A DNA stretch of 64,000 nucleotides from Terramyces sp. JEL0728 (lineage: Eukaryota; Chytridiomycota; Chytridiomycetes; Rhizophydiales; Terramycetaceae): the NCBI GenBank assembly GCA_027603945.1, contig JADIIU010000021.1, forward strand, positions 89,746-153,745. Reading direction: 5' to 3'. The notes below the pieces were generated by a model. The model was not told the origin of the DNA. It did not search any database and was given only the letters and a program-made list of their open reading frames with translations. Position numbers and translations under genes: made by a program. Numbering within the stretch: the first letter of the stretch is position 1; every line of letters begins with the position of its first letter. Positions 31,422 to 43,721 of the stretch are shown piece after piece.

Positions 31422-34400
31422 ATGGCCGTAACTCACTCAGCAGTGTATTCTATCGGTTCCGATGCTCAAGGAGTATTATTACTTAGTGACGGGTCAAGCT
31501 ACAAGGGAACTTCCTTTGGTGCAAATGTATCAGTTGCTGGAGAAACTGTTTTCCAAACAGGTATGTTTAGTATAATATAAGGGATGGTGGGATATCCTGA
31601 ATCGCTTACTGATCCTTCTTATCAAGGCCAAATCTTGGTATTAACTTTCCCATTAGTTGGAAATTATGGTGTGCCTTCACGCACTGAGGTTTATTTTAGA
31701 TTTACAAGTAGGTTGAAAAGACACTTGAAAATCTCCCAGTTTATTTTGAATCTTCTAAAATCCATATTGCGTGTTTGATAGTTGGTATTTATTCGCAAGA
31801 TTTCTCCCACTATCTTGCAAATTCTTCTTTATCGCAATGGTTGAAAGAGCAAAACATTCCAGCATTGTACGGAGTCGATACTAGAGTACTCACAAAGAAG
31901 ATCCGCACTCAGGGATCAATGTTGGGAAAAGTGGTATTTCCAAAGGAAAGTTCAAAATCGTAAGTGAAATTCGGTGTTTGAGAAATCCAGGGTTTCAATC
32001 TCACCAAAGATAGAATAGTTAACACGCAGATATCCAAAAGTTGCTCCCCACCCAACATTGCCAAACCCAGAGTGGTTGGAAGAGTACGAGGACACTGAAT
32101 GGGTTGATCCTAACGGAACCAATCTGGTAGCGCAAGTTTCCACTAGAAAAGCAACTACTTATCAACCGCTTTCAACAGCCACTCCTGTCAAAGGACCAGA
32201 CGGTAAAGTTTTGCATATTCTTGCTGTTGATGTTGGTATGAAAAACAATCAAATCAGGTGTTTCGCCAAGCGTGGTGTGTCGGTTACAGTTGTGCCATGG
32301 GACTATGATTTCACTAAAGAAACAAACTATGACGGTTTGTTCATTAGTAACGGACCTGGCGACCCGTCCACTTTAACAATTGTCATAGAAAGATTGGCAA
32401 AAATGCTTCAGGCTAAAACAAAGCCAATTTTCGGTATCTGTTTGGGCCACCAACTTTTGGGATTGGCTTCTGGTGCAAAAACTATTAAACTCCTCTATGG
32501 TAACCGTGGTCACAACATTCCTTGCACTGATTTGCAAACAGGAAGGTGTTACATCACTTCGCAGAATCACGGGTTTGCGGTTGACGTTTCAACCTTGAAG
32601 GACGGTTGGGAACCATACTTTATCAATGCCAACGATCAATCCAACGAAGTAATTTGTATTGACAACAGGGTATTATTCACAAGTCTCTCCCATTCTTTAG
32701 TGTACAATTCCATCCTGAATCAACCCCGGGTCCGTGGGATACTGAATATTTATTTGACAAATTTATCGCGTCTGCCAAGGACTGTGCTTTTGCTAAGAAA
32801 TTAGTACCAATAGCGCAACCTCCTCGCCCAAGTGCACCAATTAGAAAGAGACCAAAGAAGGTGCTTGTTTTGGGATCGGGTGGTTTATCTATTGGCCAAG
32901 CTGGAGAATTTGATTATTCTGGATCTCAATGTATCAAAGCTTTGAAAGAAGAAAAAATTTACACTGTGTTGATTAATCCAAATATTGCAACTATCCAAAC
33001 ATCGAAAGGGCTCGCTGACAAGGTGTATTTCCTGCCTGTCACCCCAGAATATGTAAGGAAGGTCATCAAATACGAAAAACCAGACGGTATCTATGTTACA
33101 TTTGGTGGTCAGACCGCACTTAATGTCGGGGTTCAATTGAAGAACGAATTTAAGAGTCTCGGGGTCGAAGTACTTGGCACCCAAATTGAAACTATTGAAA
33201 TTACCGAAGATCGAGAGCTTTTCAATGCCGCTCTTGCTGAAATTGGCGAAAAGACTGCAGTAAGTCATGCCGCCACTACAATGGAAGAAGCAATGAAAGC
33301 AGGAAAAGAAATCGGCTTCCCGTTGATCATTCGTGCCGCTTATGCTCTTGGCGGTTTGGGCTCTGGGTTTGCTGAAAATGAAGCTCAATTAAGAGAACTG
33401 TGCACAAAGGCGTTTTCGATATCTCCTCAAGTTTTGGTAGAAAAGTCAATGAAAGGCTGGAAAGAAGTAGAATACGAAGTTGTTCGTGACGCTGCAGATA
33501 ACTGTATTACTGTTTGTAATATGGAAAACTTTGATCCTCTTGGAGTTCACACGGGCGAATCCATCGTTATTGCTCCGTCACAGACTTTATCAGATGAAGA
33601 TTATATGATGCTGAGAAGAACCGCAGTCAATGTCATTCGCCACCTGGGAGTTGTCGGGGAATGTAATATTCAATACGCACTCAATCCACTCACTAAAGAC
33701 TACTGTATTATAGAAGTAAATGCCCGTCTTTCGAGAAGTTCAGCATTGGCTTCTAAAGCAACGGGCTATCCGCTAGCGTTTGTCGCTGCAAAACTTGGGC
33801 TAGGAATCCCTCTTACAGAAGTAAAGAACAGTGTTACCAAGAAGACTATTGCCTGCTTTGAGCCTAGTTTGGATTACTGTGTAATCAAAATGCCAAGATG
33901 GGATCTAAAGAAATTCGACAGAGTAAGCAACAAAATTGGATCCGCAATGAAAAGTGTTGGAGAGGTTATGGCGATTGGAAGAAACTTTGAAGAAACGTTC
34001 CAAAAAGCTGTCCGTGCTGTCGAATTTTCCAACATTGGATTTGCTGATACTGATCGTGTCTCTGAAGCAGATATCGATGAAGAAATCAAAAACCCAACTC
34101 CTATGCGTATTTTTGCTATTGCAAAAGCCATGCACAAAGGATATTCAGTTGAAAAGATCCATGACATGTGCAAAATTGATCGATGGTTTTTGAACAGATT
34201 GCAAACTATTGTAAACCACGATAAGCTACTCCAAAAGTTCTCACCTGCTACTATTCAAGATAATCACATCCGATATGCAAAGCAAATTGGGTTTTCTGAC
34301 AGACAGATTGCAATTGCTGTGGGCAGTACCGAATTGGCTTTCCGAAAGCTCAGAGTTGAAAGGGGAATCACACCGTTTGTGAAGCAAATTGATACTGTTG

Positions 34401-37400
34401 CTGCTGAATTCCCATGTTACACCAACTATCTGTATACCACCTATAACGCCTCTGAACACGACATTACCTTTGAAGACAGGGGTGTAATGGTTCTTGGAAG
34501 CGGAGTCTACTGCATAGGAAGTAGTGTTGAATTCGACTGGTGTGCTGTCAGATGTATTCGCACTCTGCGTGCCAAGGGATATAAAACCGTAATGGTCAAC
34601 TATAACCCCGAAACTGTTTCTACGGATTACGATGAGGCTGATAGGCTTTATTTCGAAAATTTGACTCTGGAAAGAGTTTTGGATATTTACGAAATCGAAA
34701 ACTCTGCAGGTGCGGTAGTCTGTATGGGCGGGCAATCGCCAAACAATATTGCATTGGCACTGCACAGAGAAAAGGTAAAGATATTTGGTACGTCCCCAGA
34801 AAAGATTGATGGTGCTGAGAACAGATACAAATTCTCCAGAATGTGCGACAAGATTGGCGTAGATCAGCCGCTGTGGAAAGAATTGACTTCTATGGATGAC
34901 GCGTCCAGTTTCTGTGAACAAGTTGGGTACCCGGTGCTTGTCCGCCCGTCGTATGTCCTTTCTGGAGCAGCGATGAACGTTGTATACTCTGAAACTGACT
35001 TGCACAGTTACTTGCAAATGGCAGTTAGTGTTTCACGAGACTATCCTGTTGTTATTACCAAGTTCATTGAAGAAGCAAAGGAAGTTGAAATGGATGCAGT
35101 GGCTATTGATGGCAAACTTGTTATGCATGTAATCACCGAACACGTTGAAAATGCCGGCGTACACTCTGGTGATGCAACGCTTATCCTTCCTCCGCAAGAT
35201 TTGGATCCAGAAACTGTTCGCAAGATTGAAATCGCCACAGCTAAAGTGGTTGAAGCCTTAAATGTAACTGGTCCGTGCAACATTCAATTCATAGCAAAAA
35301 ATAACGAAATCAAAATAATTGAATGTAACGTTCGCGCTTCCAGATCGTTCCCATTCGTTTCCAAAGTCCTTAACTGCGATTTGATTGAAATGGCTACCCT
35401 GGCTATTATGGGCGAAACTGTCACACCATATCCAGACATTGAAAAAGTGGACTATGTTGCGGTGAAGGTTCCTCAATTCAGTTTCAGCAGGTTGGCCGGC
35501 GCAGATCCTATTCTTGGTGTTGAAATGGCATCTACCGGTGAAGTTGCTTGTTTCGGAAAAGATAAATACGAAGCTTACATCAAAGCGCTTGTTGCAACCA
35601 ACTTTAGGCTCCCAAAGAAAAACATTCTCTTTTCCATTGGTTCCTTCAAGGAAAAAATGGAATTGCTGCCATCTGTAAAGAAATTGCATCAATTAGGATT
35701 CAAATTATTTGCAACTTCTGGAACTTCTGATTTCATGAGTGAACACGACATCCCACTTCAATATCTAGAAGCTATTGAAGATGACCATACTGAACAAAGA
35801 AAGGAATATAGTCTCAACTACCACTTGGAAAACAAACTTATTGATTTATACATCAACTTGCCGTCAAATAACAAATTCAGAAGACCCGCTGCTTATGTTT
35901 CGCAAGGTTATAAAACCAGACGTATGGCTGTTGATTTCAACATCCCACTTATTACCAACATTAAGTGTGCAAAGCTGTTCGTCGAAGCACTCTCTCGAGG
36001 CGTGGAGTACGAAATTAGCGCACATGATTATCAATCTTCACATGTCTCTGTTACTCTTCCGGGATTAGTCAGCATTGAAAGCAGCTTGAATCAAGAAGTA
36101 GCCAAACGCTCCAAGCTTGCGCTAGCTGGTGGTTTCACAACAATTGCAAACGGGCCAGTTGCATTGGCTGAAGTTGAAAAATTCAAGAACACTTGTGGAG
36201 ATGTGTCATATGTCGATTACGCCATTGCCGGAACAGTCGAAAGTTTGCCTGCATTAGATGACACCCAAAGAAAGGTTAACCACCTGTTCATTGACGTGGA
36301 CGCTTCCAAATTGACAATAGTTCAACTTGCAGAGTATTTCAAATCCTGGCCCCAATCCCGCCCAATTATTGTTAAAGCCCACGGCCAGGCCCTCGCATCT
36401 GCTTTATTGCTAGCTAGCTTGCACTCTAGACCTATTCACTTTACTCAAATTTTTACTGCTGAAGATATTAAAGTGATTCTCTTGGGAAGGGTTCAAGGTG
36501 TCAATGTGACATTCGATGTATCCGTTTATAACCTGTTCTTCTATAACACTAAAGTAAACAACCCTGCTCTTGGAAGTGAAGACGACGTTCATTTCCTGTG
36601 GGAAAACATTTCCGATATCGATTGTTTTTCTGTAGGAGACGTTTACGAAACAATCAATGAATCAAACGGAAATCCATATGAAATTGCTATTTTGTTGCTG
36701 CTTACTGCTGTACACGAAAAAAAGTTGACTATTGACGATATTGCCAGCAAATTCAGCCATAACCCAAGAAAAGTCCTTGGGCTTTCTGAACAGGGGGAAA
36801 CTTATATCGAAGTTGAATTGGATAGTAGAAACTCCTCTGTTTCTTCATTCAAAGAAATTGATTTGACCGGCTTTGTCCACAGAATTGTAATCCGCGGCGC
36901 TACATTATTCTTGGACGGAAGCAATTTGTCTGAACCTACAGGCCAAGTTGTTGGAAGTGCAGTCACGCTTGCAAAGGCACCAGCGACTAGCCCGCGCAGA
37001 AACCTGACTGTTAGTGGAACACCAGGTCAAACTGGTTTGGAATCTGGAGCAAAAAGCCCTGCAAGAGCAAGACTGTTCTCTACTGATATTCGCTCGCCTA
37101 CTCTTGTTCCAGCAGAACAGAAACTTGAACCTGAGTTTGTTACATTGGATGCAAAGGTTGACACTGTTGCTTCCAAATATATTCAAGACCTTCCAAGATC
37201 AATGGTTCATATCCACAACTCTTCTCCATTTTATAGAAAACATGTCGTATCAGTCAAGCCATTCGACCGAAAGGATCTACACATTCTGTTTGGTGTCGCT
37301 CAGGAAATGAAGACTTTGGTAGAAAGACAGGGACAGGTGAATTTATTGAACGGTAAGGTTATGTGTTCTGCATTCTGGGAGCCTTCAACCAGAACCAGCT

Positions 37401-38167
37401 GTTCGTTTGAAGCTGCAATGACTCGTCTAGGTGGCGGGGTTGTCAGTATAAATCAAATTACTAGTTCGATTGCAAAAGGCGAAACCATTGGCGATACAGG
37501 TAATTGTTTTCTAATTTCAGTTCGTACATTGGGAAGCTATGGAGATGTAATTGTAATGCGCCATCCTGAAAAGAACAGTGCTGCCACTGCCTCCAAGTTT
37601 TCTCAAGTTCCAATCATCAATGCTGGAGATGGAACCGGAGAACATCCTACTCAGGCATTCTTGGATGTGTTTACTATACGTGAAGAATTAGGCACCTGTT
37701 CTGGATTGACTGTTACTTTGGTTGGGGACTTGAAGAATGGAAGAACAGTTCACTCGTTGGTAAAACTATTGACGCTCTATGGCGTCAAGCTCAACTATGT
37801 CTGTCCACCATCGCTAAGTATGCCTCAGGAAATCAGGGATGCTTTGAAACAGGCCGGAGTTGTTCAATATGATGCATCTTCAATTGAAGAGGTCATCACT
37901 AACACCGACGTGCTATATGTCACCAGAGTTCAAAAGGAAAGGTTCACAAACCTGGATGAATACAACGCGGTTGCTGGTAAATTCATTGTCACTCCAAAAA
38001 CCTTGTTACGTGCCAAACCACAGATGATTGTGATGCACCCACTGCCAAGAGTGAACGAAATCGACCCAGAAGTTGATTTCGATCCAAGAGCCGCTTACTT
38101 TAGACAAATGAGATATGGATTGTACGTCAGAATGGCACTGCTTGCATTGGTCGTCGGACGCTCATAA
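31422..38167 (+). CDS. URA2: URA2/CAD-type multifunctional pyrimidine biosynthesis protein (GATase-CPSase-DHOase-like-ATCase)
   Basis: Six exons (31422-31560, 31582-31688, 31712-31959, 32030-32649, 32670-37499, 37521-38167) encode 2196 residues, close to yeast Ura2. Domains: glutaminase (residues 1 to about 390, catalytic Cys near 302 in GICLGHQ), carbamoyl-phosphate synthetase (about 425-1430, starting [19 protein letters not shown]), dihydroorotase-like (about 1430-1780) and aspartate transcarbamoylase (about 1878-2196, [26 protein letters not shown]). It makes carbamoyl aspartate, the first committed steps of UMP synthesis, in the cytosol. The DHOase-like part lacks the HxH metal ligands (SIESSLNQ at the expected site), as in fungal Ura2, so a separate dihydroorotase must exist. 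Introns are 21, 23, 70, 20 and 21 nt; the 70-nt one (31960-32029) is the only long intron in the window. The stop is followed by TAATAAA. Confidence 0.96.
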
Positions 38168-38251
38168 TAAATTTTTTAGCATCTAATGAAATAAATTATT
38201 GACACTGATAAACTTTTTTCAATTTGCGCGTTTTCATCCCAAAATCTTGAA

Positions 38252-41200
38252 ATGACTTTGGCTGACGAACCGCCTGTTGACTCACATCACATTAGTACCT
38301 AAATATTGACAGCAGGCAATCTAATAAAACACTGGGATGCAAACAAGAGTGAGTCCCTCGCTAAATTAAACCGGATGCTTGCAAACAAATCCAATAGAAC
38401 AAAGCTTCAAATCCACGATGTATTTAAACGCCTACGGTTATGTTTAGTAGATCCCACAAAGGAAACAAGATCGGCATCGTATCAAATCCTGGAGAAATTA
38501 GTGACAGAAAACTGTATAGAATATCTATTCAAAAGGTATCATTTCGATGTTTTCATTTTACGAACACTCGGCAGGGATTCAAGATACGATTCGGAAAGAC
38601 AGCAGGCCATGCTCTTGCTCTTTAAAATAATTGAATTTCCCGATGGTATGGTTAACACTGACTCAGGACCAAATCTTTTACCTTACAGCATCATAAGAAT
38701 GTTTGTCAGCCTGGCAGACCAAGCAGATGACAGACTTCGGAACACAGCAATTGAACTATTAAGCGAACTTTGTATTTATTGTCTCACCCAGCGATAAAAA
38801 TCCCGGATATAATTTCATTTAGTGGAGGTCTAAAATCCGTTTTTATGGCAATTACAGACGGTCCGGAGGAGCTGTTGCCGCCAGTAGTCAAAACGTTCAT
38901 GTACTTGGTGGACGAAAAGAGTACGCGGGTGTATATTCGCCCCCATGTTGAATTGGAAGTATTTGGTTTTTTATATAGATGGTTATTTCTCAGTTTGCGG
39001 ATGCTTATACTGCTCGTGGGGCTTATCCTTTGGATAAACTGAAGATGAGTTCCGCAATTATCGAAGAAATACTTTCCTCGTGGACCGGGCTGTATTTCTT
39101 TTGTGTTGGAAACCGACAGTCCATTTATGCAATTATTGAGGCTCTCAGTTTGCCGAATGAAGAAATCACAGTATGAAAAGATTAATTCAGAATATTCTTT
39201 TGAATATGCTGCAAAGGATACTTGGGAATCAAAGTCGGCATGAAAAACTGGATCCCGAGAATTGCATATGGCTGAGACAGTTTAAAGGGATGCGGTTAAT
39301 GGTGTTTATTGAATGTGGGTTGATTGAAGTAAGAAAGTTTAATAGCAGGCATTGATAGGAATAGTTCAGCAGGGGGAAGCAACTTCTCGTACATTAACAA
39401 TCACTTTGCTGTCAGACATATTGACCACTTGCGCAAGAGAGCTGCCCCGCTCTTACAACGAGAAAGTCCAAGTAGCCTGTACTAATCATAGAGTCTACCG
39501 AGTTTGTTTGCATCCGCTGCGGATTTTCATAACGAAACAATCCGGCACTTTTCAAGAGAAAAACTGGCCACGATATTCAAGCTGCATTTAGAAGAAATAT
39601 CAAGGAATTCAAACAGTGTCGCAAGACATTTGTCCACTTATTGTTCAAACTCGTAAATTACGCTGACGTTAGTGAAAATGAAAACCAAGCGGAATTAATC
39701 AGGATGAGATTAAGTATTACCATGGATGACGCGCAATTTAAATCACTATTGAACGATTCAGAAGTGCTTGGAGTGAAGGATTTCACAAAATGGAACTGGG
39801 ATGCAATCTCATCCCTCGTTAAAGGGCCGTTATTAAATCCAAAGCGCTTTGACGAACTCGTCCGAACTACAAAGTTTGCTTCCCGATTAATCCAATTCTT
39901 GAAACCGAGCAGTAGACAGTTTGTTGACACGCCAATTGAAAATTCCAGCAAAATAGTAATAGCCTGTTCCGATTTTCTCTGTAATTTAGCATGCACAAGC
40001 GCGGGATTACGATTTCTGGGTGAAACTAGATTGTTTGCCGAGATTGTTGAACGTTTAGCCAAGTTGGCCGATCCAGTAAGTGAACCTTAACTCAGTCAAA
40101 CCTACAGATAGACCCCCTGTTTTCTAAAGACCGGCTAGACAACTGCTTGGCAAGAGAGTACTTTACTTTTTTGGGTAAACTGCAAAGATCTCCTGACGGA
40201 GAGAAATTATTTGAGGAACACAATATATGGAGTTTGTATTATCAGCTCACAGAACTGAGAGGCAGAGATGATATTATTAAGTGGATTATTAATACTGGGA
40301 ATTATTCACTGTAAAGTTAACCTCACTGTAGTGATGGCCATGCCAGGGCAATCCTGTCTAAACTTTTATCATCGGGATACAAAGAGATGCGGTTGTATGC
40401 TACAACTTTCTTTCAGACGCTACTGCAAGAATGTCCTGATATGCTGTATGAATGGGCTCCAGAAATTCTAGTGCCGCAAGTACGTTATTTTAATCCAGCT
40501 ATTTGATTCTTCGGAGCTAGTTTGTGGGGCTACAATTAATATTCTGAAAAAGGGATGCAAAAATATTCGATTTTTAGAAAGTCTTGTCAATTGCCGACCA
40601 AATATAGAGCATTTGTCTGCTCTTGATAACTCTTTGCTGTTGAAAATGATGGAATGTAGCGCAGGATTCAATTATTTGACAAAGAACGAATACACAAAAC
40701 AAGAATTGGCTTATTGGCTCGAGGTGCGAAATATTTAATTCAGCATGGTGTGTATCAATATGTAGCTGCAGTAGAGCTATATATGCGATCGTTCGATGAT
40801 CAAGACGACAAGAGCATTACAGAGTTCCCAATGCATATGTTTGGGTCACTGGCTCAATCGCCAGAAGGCTGCAGATATTTGGAAAACCATGGCGAATTGC
40901 ACTCCTTCTTGATTATACTGAAGAATGAATTGGACCCAAATGTAAATGTAGAATACTTTAAACTCAAAGCGGCTATTTGGGCTTTGGTAATTTTCATTCA
41001 ACCGTAGGCAAATATGGCATTGTCCACATTTGGATTCAAATACCTTGCCAAATATGATTTCTTGAATATTTTGGTGAATATAATAAGACATTCAGAATCG
41101 CTATCGGTCAGAGGGTAAGCAGCCATTTACATAGAACATGCCTGTTTAGTATTACACTAATATGCAAATCATCTGCTGGTGCAGATGCGTTATTTAGCTT

Positions 41201-41769
41201 GGGATGGGAGATCAACAACTTTGTTTGTCTACCGAAAAATATTGGCGATTTACTTGAGGTAGTATTTAACTGATTTAGCTCAAACATTGGGAATTTGAAG
41301 GGTCTTGGCCGGCAAAGAGGTCGCAAACGTTTACCCCATTACATTATACTTTGAATGCAACAGAAACTGAAATATTAAAATGCTTTGGAAACCTGACTAA
41401 CCACATTATTGCAACAGCTGCTTCTAGAAGACTCGCTGTGTAAGAATGCTCTAAACTAGATTAAAACAGCAATCGCCCCAAGCCTTTACTTCTCCAGCTC
41501 TGTACCTCCAAGTGCTAAGACTAACGTGCAACTATTCAGTTCGAATACCAACCAGAAGGTACATTCAGGAACTCTTTGACAAGATTGTATGGGATAAAGC
41601 TGCACTTCAAGAAATTGATAGAATGAATGGCCTGCGATTTACCACCCCAATGAATTATCAAGAAGTAGCAAAAACTGATGACTTGCCAACACCTTCTGCT
41701 GAGGAAAAAGAAGTTGAGGTAAATACTACTCCACAATACGTACCACTAAAAACAATATATGGCTTTTAA
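38252..41769 (+). CDS. TORC2 subunit Rictor (Ste20/Tsc11/Avo3 family)
   Basis: Sixteen exons encode 1071 residues. The fifteen introns begin at 38295, 38772, 38959, 39171, 39329, 39472, 39653, 40076, 40311, 40480, 40724, 40987, 41115, 41256 and 41440, and are 19-21 nt each. The protein is an armadillo-like helical scaffold of TOR complex 2, which controls actin, sphingolipid synthesis and AGC kinases at the plasma membrane. Family landmarks: an N-terminal helical region (YLFKRYHFDVFILRTL, TRVYIRPHVELE), the Rictor middle SITMDDAQFKSLLNDSEVL with KWNWDAISSLVKGPL and NPKRFDE, and the C-terminal SVRGTCLFSI. The N-terminus (MTLADEPPVDSHH) is short. First acceptor is a CAGCAG tandem. It is the most intron-dense gene here. 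It starts 84 bp after URA2 on the same strand, and its stop sits in AATAAA. Confidence 0.92.
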
Positions 41770-41787
41770 TAAAACTAATATTTTATT
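41768..41787. terminator. Palindromic bidirectional poly(A) signal
   Basis: AATAAAA-CTAATA-TTTTATT is an inverted repeat between the convergent Rictor and bHLH genes, offering AATAAA to both strands within the 17-bp gap. It overlaps both stop codons. Confidence 0.6.
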
Positions 41788-42187
41788 TAGACAATAGGTC
41801 CATTGCCCTCCTTCGCGTTAGGCAGAATATTCTTGAACTCTGTCGGAGGCCGATAGGAAGGTAACAGCATTTGTAAACCGGAATGAGTAGCGTTTGCCTT
41901 TGTGGGTATTAGACTCGAAACTTCTGGATACCGGTTTGGATCTTTGTTGTAATATTGCAGCAGTATGTCTTGGATCTGCCGAATATACTGAGCAGTGTCT
42001 TGAAGGATGCTTGCCTTTTCTGTGTCGTCTCGTAAATGGTCTTTGGGAATTAGACTCTTCAAATGCTGAATCTGCTCGTTGATTTTTATTCTCCTTTTCT
42101 TTCAATTGTTGTGTGATGAGATTTCCGTTTCCTTTCTCTTTCTGCCCACTCCCAGTCTGTAAAGTTCTCGTTTTCAGACGTGGTCAT
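41787..42187 (-). pseudogene. bHLH transcription factor, reading frame broken in the basic region
   Basis: The frame from the ATG at 42187 reads a basic region ending SHHTTIERK; the continuation RRIKINEQIQHLKSLIPKD, helix 1 of a basic helix-loop-helix, is in another frame. One extra A in the A4 run at about 42095-42098 would join them into a 133-residue protein. No GT..AG of any size lies at the junction. The rest is a normal bHLH helix 2 (ASILQDTAQYIRQIQ) and a tail NKDPNRYPEVSSLIP...LLPSYRPP that resembles the tail of the bHLH gene at 42842. Either this is an assembly indel, a genuine null, or minus-one slippage on AAAA. DNA-binding transcriptional regulator by family, probably E-box binding as a dimer. 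AATAAA overlaps the stop. Confidence 0.7.
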
Positions 42188-42264
42188 GCGGTAGCTACTC
42201 TTTGGTTCTTTTATTCTTGCTTTTCAACCACATGACGAGTGCAACACAACTATGATATGGTTTA

Positions 42265-42750
42265 TTAAGCACCTAAAACAAATATATAAGCAGCTTGTTT
42301 TGCCTGCTCGTAGTACTTGGCCAATGAAATTGTTTTGGCCATCACATAAATAGAGAGCAAACATGAAAATATTAGCACCATGTAGTTGAATATGATGTAG
42401 CTGGGAACGTAGATTGTTTGCGGCGACGAAGCGCTTGAATCTTTAGTAACTGCAGCAGGGTTTTGTATGGTGTATTCGGTGTAAATATAAATAGAGAATG
42501 CAATTGAAAACACTATGCAGATGCCTTTTAGGACTACAAATATCCTGAGCATCCTAGGTTTCTTGAAGGTTGCGCCGAATATTCCAAATATATCCACTGC
42601 TATCAACATGAAATATCCGAACATTCCGTATGCGGCGGAGGTTTGCTTGGAAGAAAACCATCCTCCCAAGTTTATTACCATTGTAATTACTAGTATCGTG
42701 ATCATGATTGGTCTGTATTCAAAACAGCATGTTGTTGGTGGTTGGTTCAT
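42265..42750 (-). CDS. Small four-span membrane protein, unassigned
   Basis: One uninterrupted frame of 161 codons starts at MNQPPTTCC. Four hydrophobic segments are clear, starting with PIMITILVITMVINLGGWF, then a helix around AYGMFGYFMLIAVDIFG, then one at FVVLKGICIVFSIAFSIYIY and one at YIIFNYMVLIFSCLLSIYVM, with short basic loops between (FKKPRMLR). The topology resembles MARVEL-like or other tetraspan proteins, but I cannot name the family. It lies between two bHLH genes on the same strand. TAATAAA follows the stop codon. An upstream in-frame TTG is not used because ATG at 42750 fits better. Confidence 0.7.
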   Translation of the reverse strand: MNQPPTTCCFEYRPIMITILVITMVINLGGWFSSKQTSAAYGMFGYFMLIAVDIFGIFGATFKKPRMLRIFVVLKGICIVFSIAFSIYIYTEYTIQNPAAVTKDSSASSPQTIYVPSYIIFNYMVLIFSCLLSIYVMAKTISLAKYYEQAKQAAYIFVLGA

Positions 42751-42841
42751 TGATTTCAAAAAAATTTTAAACTTCTGCCCAAAAAATGTACCACAAAGAG
42801 TAAGTGTGATTAGGTATATTAAAAATTAAGTCCGCAACCGG

Positions 42842-43345
42842 CTACATCAATAGATTGGATATGTCAATTTGGGTCTTCTTTGACGGTCGCTCTTCGTCGC
42901 TGTCAAAAGACGACTCTCGCTCTGAGAAAGTTTCTTTTCGAATTATAGGCTGGAAATGCACAGGAGGTTTATACTGTGGTAATAAAGTTAATAATGAAGA
43001 GTGAGTGCCAGAATTTGTCGAAACGGTGTTGGACGCAATTGAAGGCAGCAAGTGGAACTTTACCGGATCTCTGGCGTGCTGTTCTACTATAAACGACTGT
43101 AACTGTTTAATATATCCAGAAATACCTTCCAGAACTCCAGCTTTGTCGTTAAATTGGGATATATATTGCGGTGGCACAAGTTGCTTCAACTCTGACATTT
43201 TGTCTTTAATCTTTCTGCGACGTTCCCTTTCTGTAGCAAGTGGATTGCTCCTTGCTCGGCTATGATCGCTAGTTTTCATAACTGGATCGTTGGAGGCCAT
43301 TTTGTTTAACTTTTTTATCAAGTTGTCACCAGGGACTTGTTTCAT
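42842..43345 (-). CDS. bHLH transcription factor
   Basis: One frame of 167 codons from the ATG at 43345. The basic region ARSNPLATERERRRKIKDKM is followed by helix 1 (SELKQLVPP), a loop with QFNDKAGV, and helix 2 (LEGISGYIKQLQSFIVEQ). The ER.RR signature implies E-box binding, in the nucleus, as a dimer. The tail (ARDPVKFHLLPSI, THSSLLTLLPQYKPPVHFQ) aligns with the tail of the broken bHLH at 41787, so the two are paralogues or partners. The C-terminus is acidic and then basic (FDSDEERPSKKTQ). An upstream candidate acceptor (TCTCAG) would allow a further 5' exon, so the start is uncertain. Target genes are unknown. Confidence 0.8.
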   Translation of the reverse strand: MKQVPGDNLIKKLNKMASNDPVMKTSDHSRARSNPLATERERRRKIKDKMSELKQLVPPQYISQFNDKAGVLEGISGYIKQLQSFIVEQHARDPVKFHLLPSIASNTVSTNSGTHSSLLTLLPQYKPPVHFQPIIRKETFSERESSFDSDEERPSKKTQIDISNLLM

Positions 43346-43721
43346 GTGAAATTTTGGCTTCACTGTTCCTGAGACAGACAATTGTCAACTGCAATTCGTC
43401 AAAGCCCTCTTGGATCTTTGTTAGCAGGAATCCAGTTTTCGGAGCGGGAAACATGGCAAGAGTATTTTTTCCGTTATTATATCGCTCATTTATGGTTACT
43501 TTGAAACACTTCGGCAACGCCAAAAAGAAAATAGCACAGGTGGCGGGCCACAGGAATTGCAAATTACCATGGCTGTCAGGGAAACATGGAGGCTCAAATT
43601 CTGCTAGCGCCGAACCCTTGCTCTAGACCGCTATCCAGTCGTAAACCAAAGCGCGTACAGTAGAATAATACAAATCGGGATTTGAATCCGGCCAAGTAGG
43701 AAAACAGGTTTTACTTGTGTA
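43346..43721. other. Intergenic region between bHLH start and MTR4 end
   Basis: These 376 bp hold no supported gene. Open frames on both strands (43354-43626 plus, 43326-43562 minus) lack ATG starts and family resemblance. A GGGATTTGAATCC string at about 43678 resembles a tRNA B box but has no tRNA fold around it. Confidence 0.4.

Noticed and set aside
31960..32029. An AT-AG 20-nt intron ending at the URA2 acceptor, with a 31-nt intron before it
   Set aside because: The resulting 19-nt exon leaves the downstream frame wrong; the single 70-nt intron keeps it.
43660..43700. tRNA gene suggested by GGGATTTGAATCC
   Set aside because: The invariant C of the T loop is missing, stem bases do not pair, and no A box or acceptor stem lies at the right distance on either strand.
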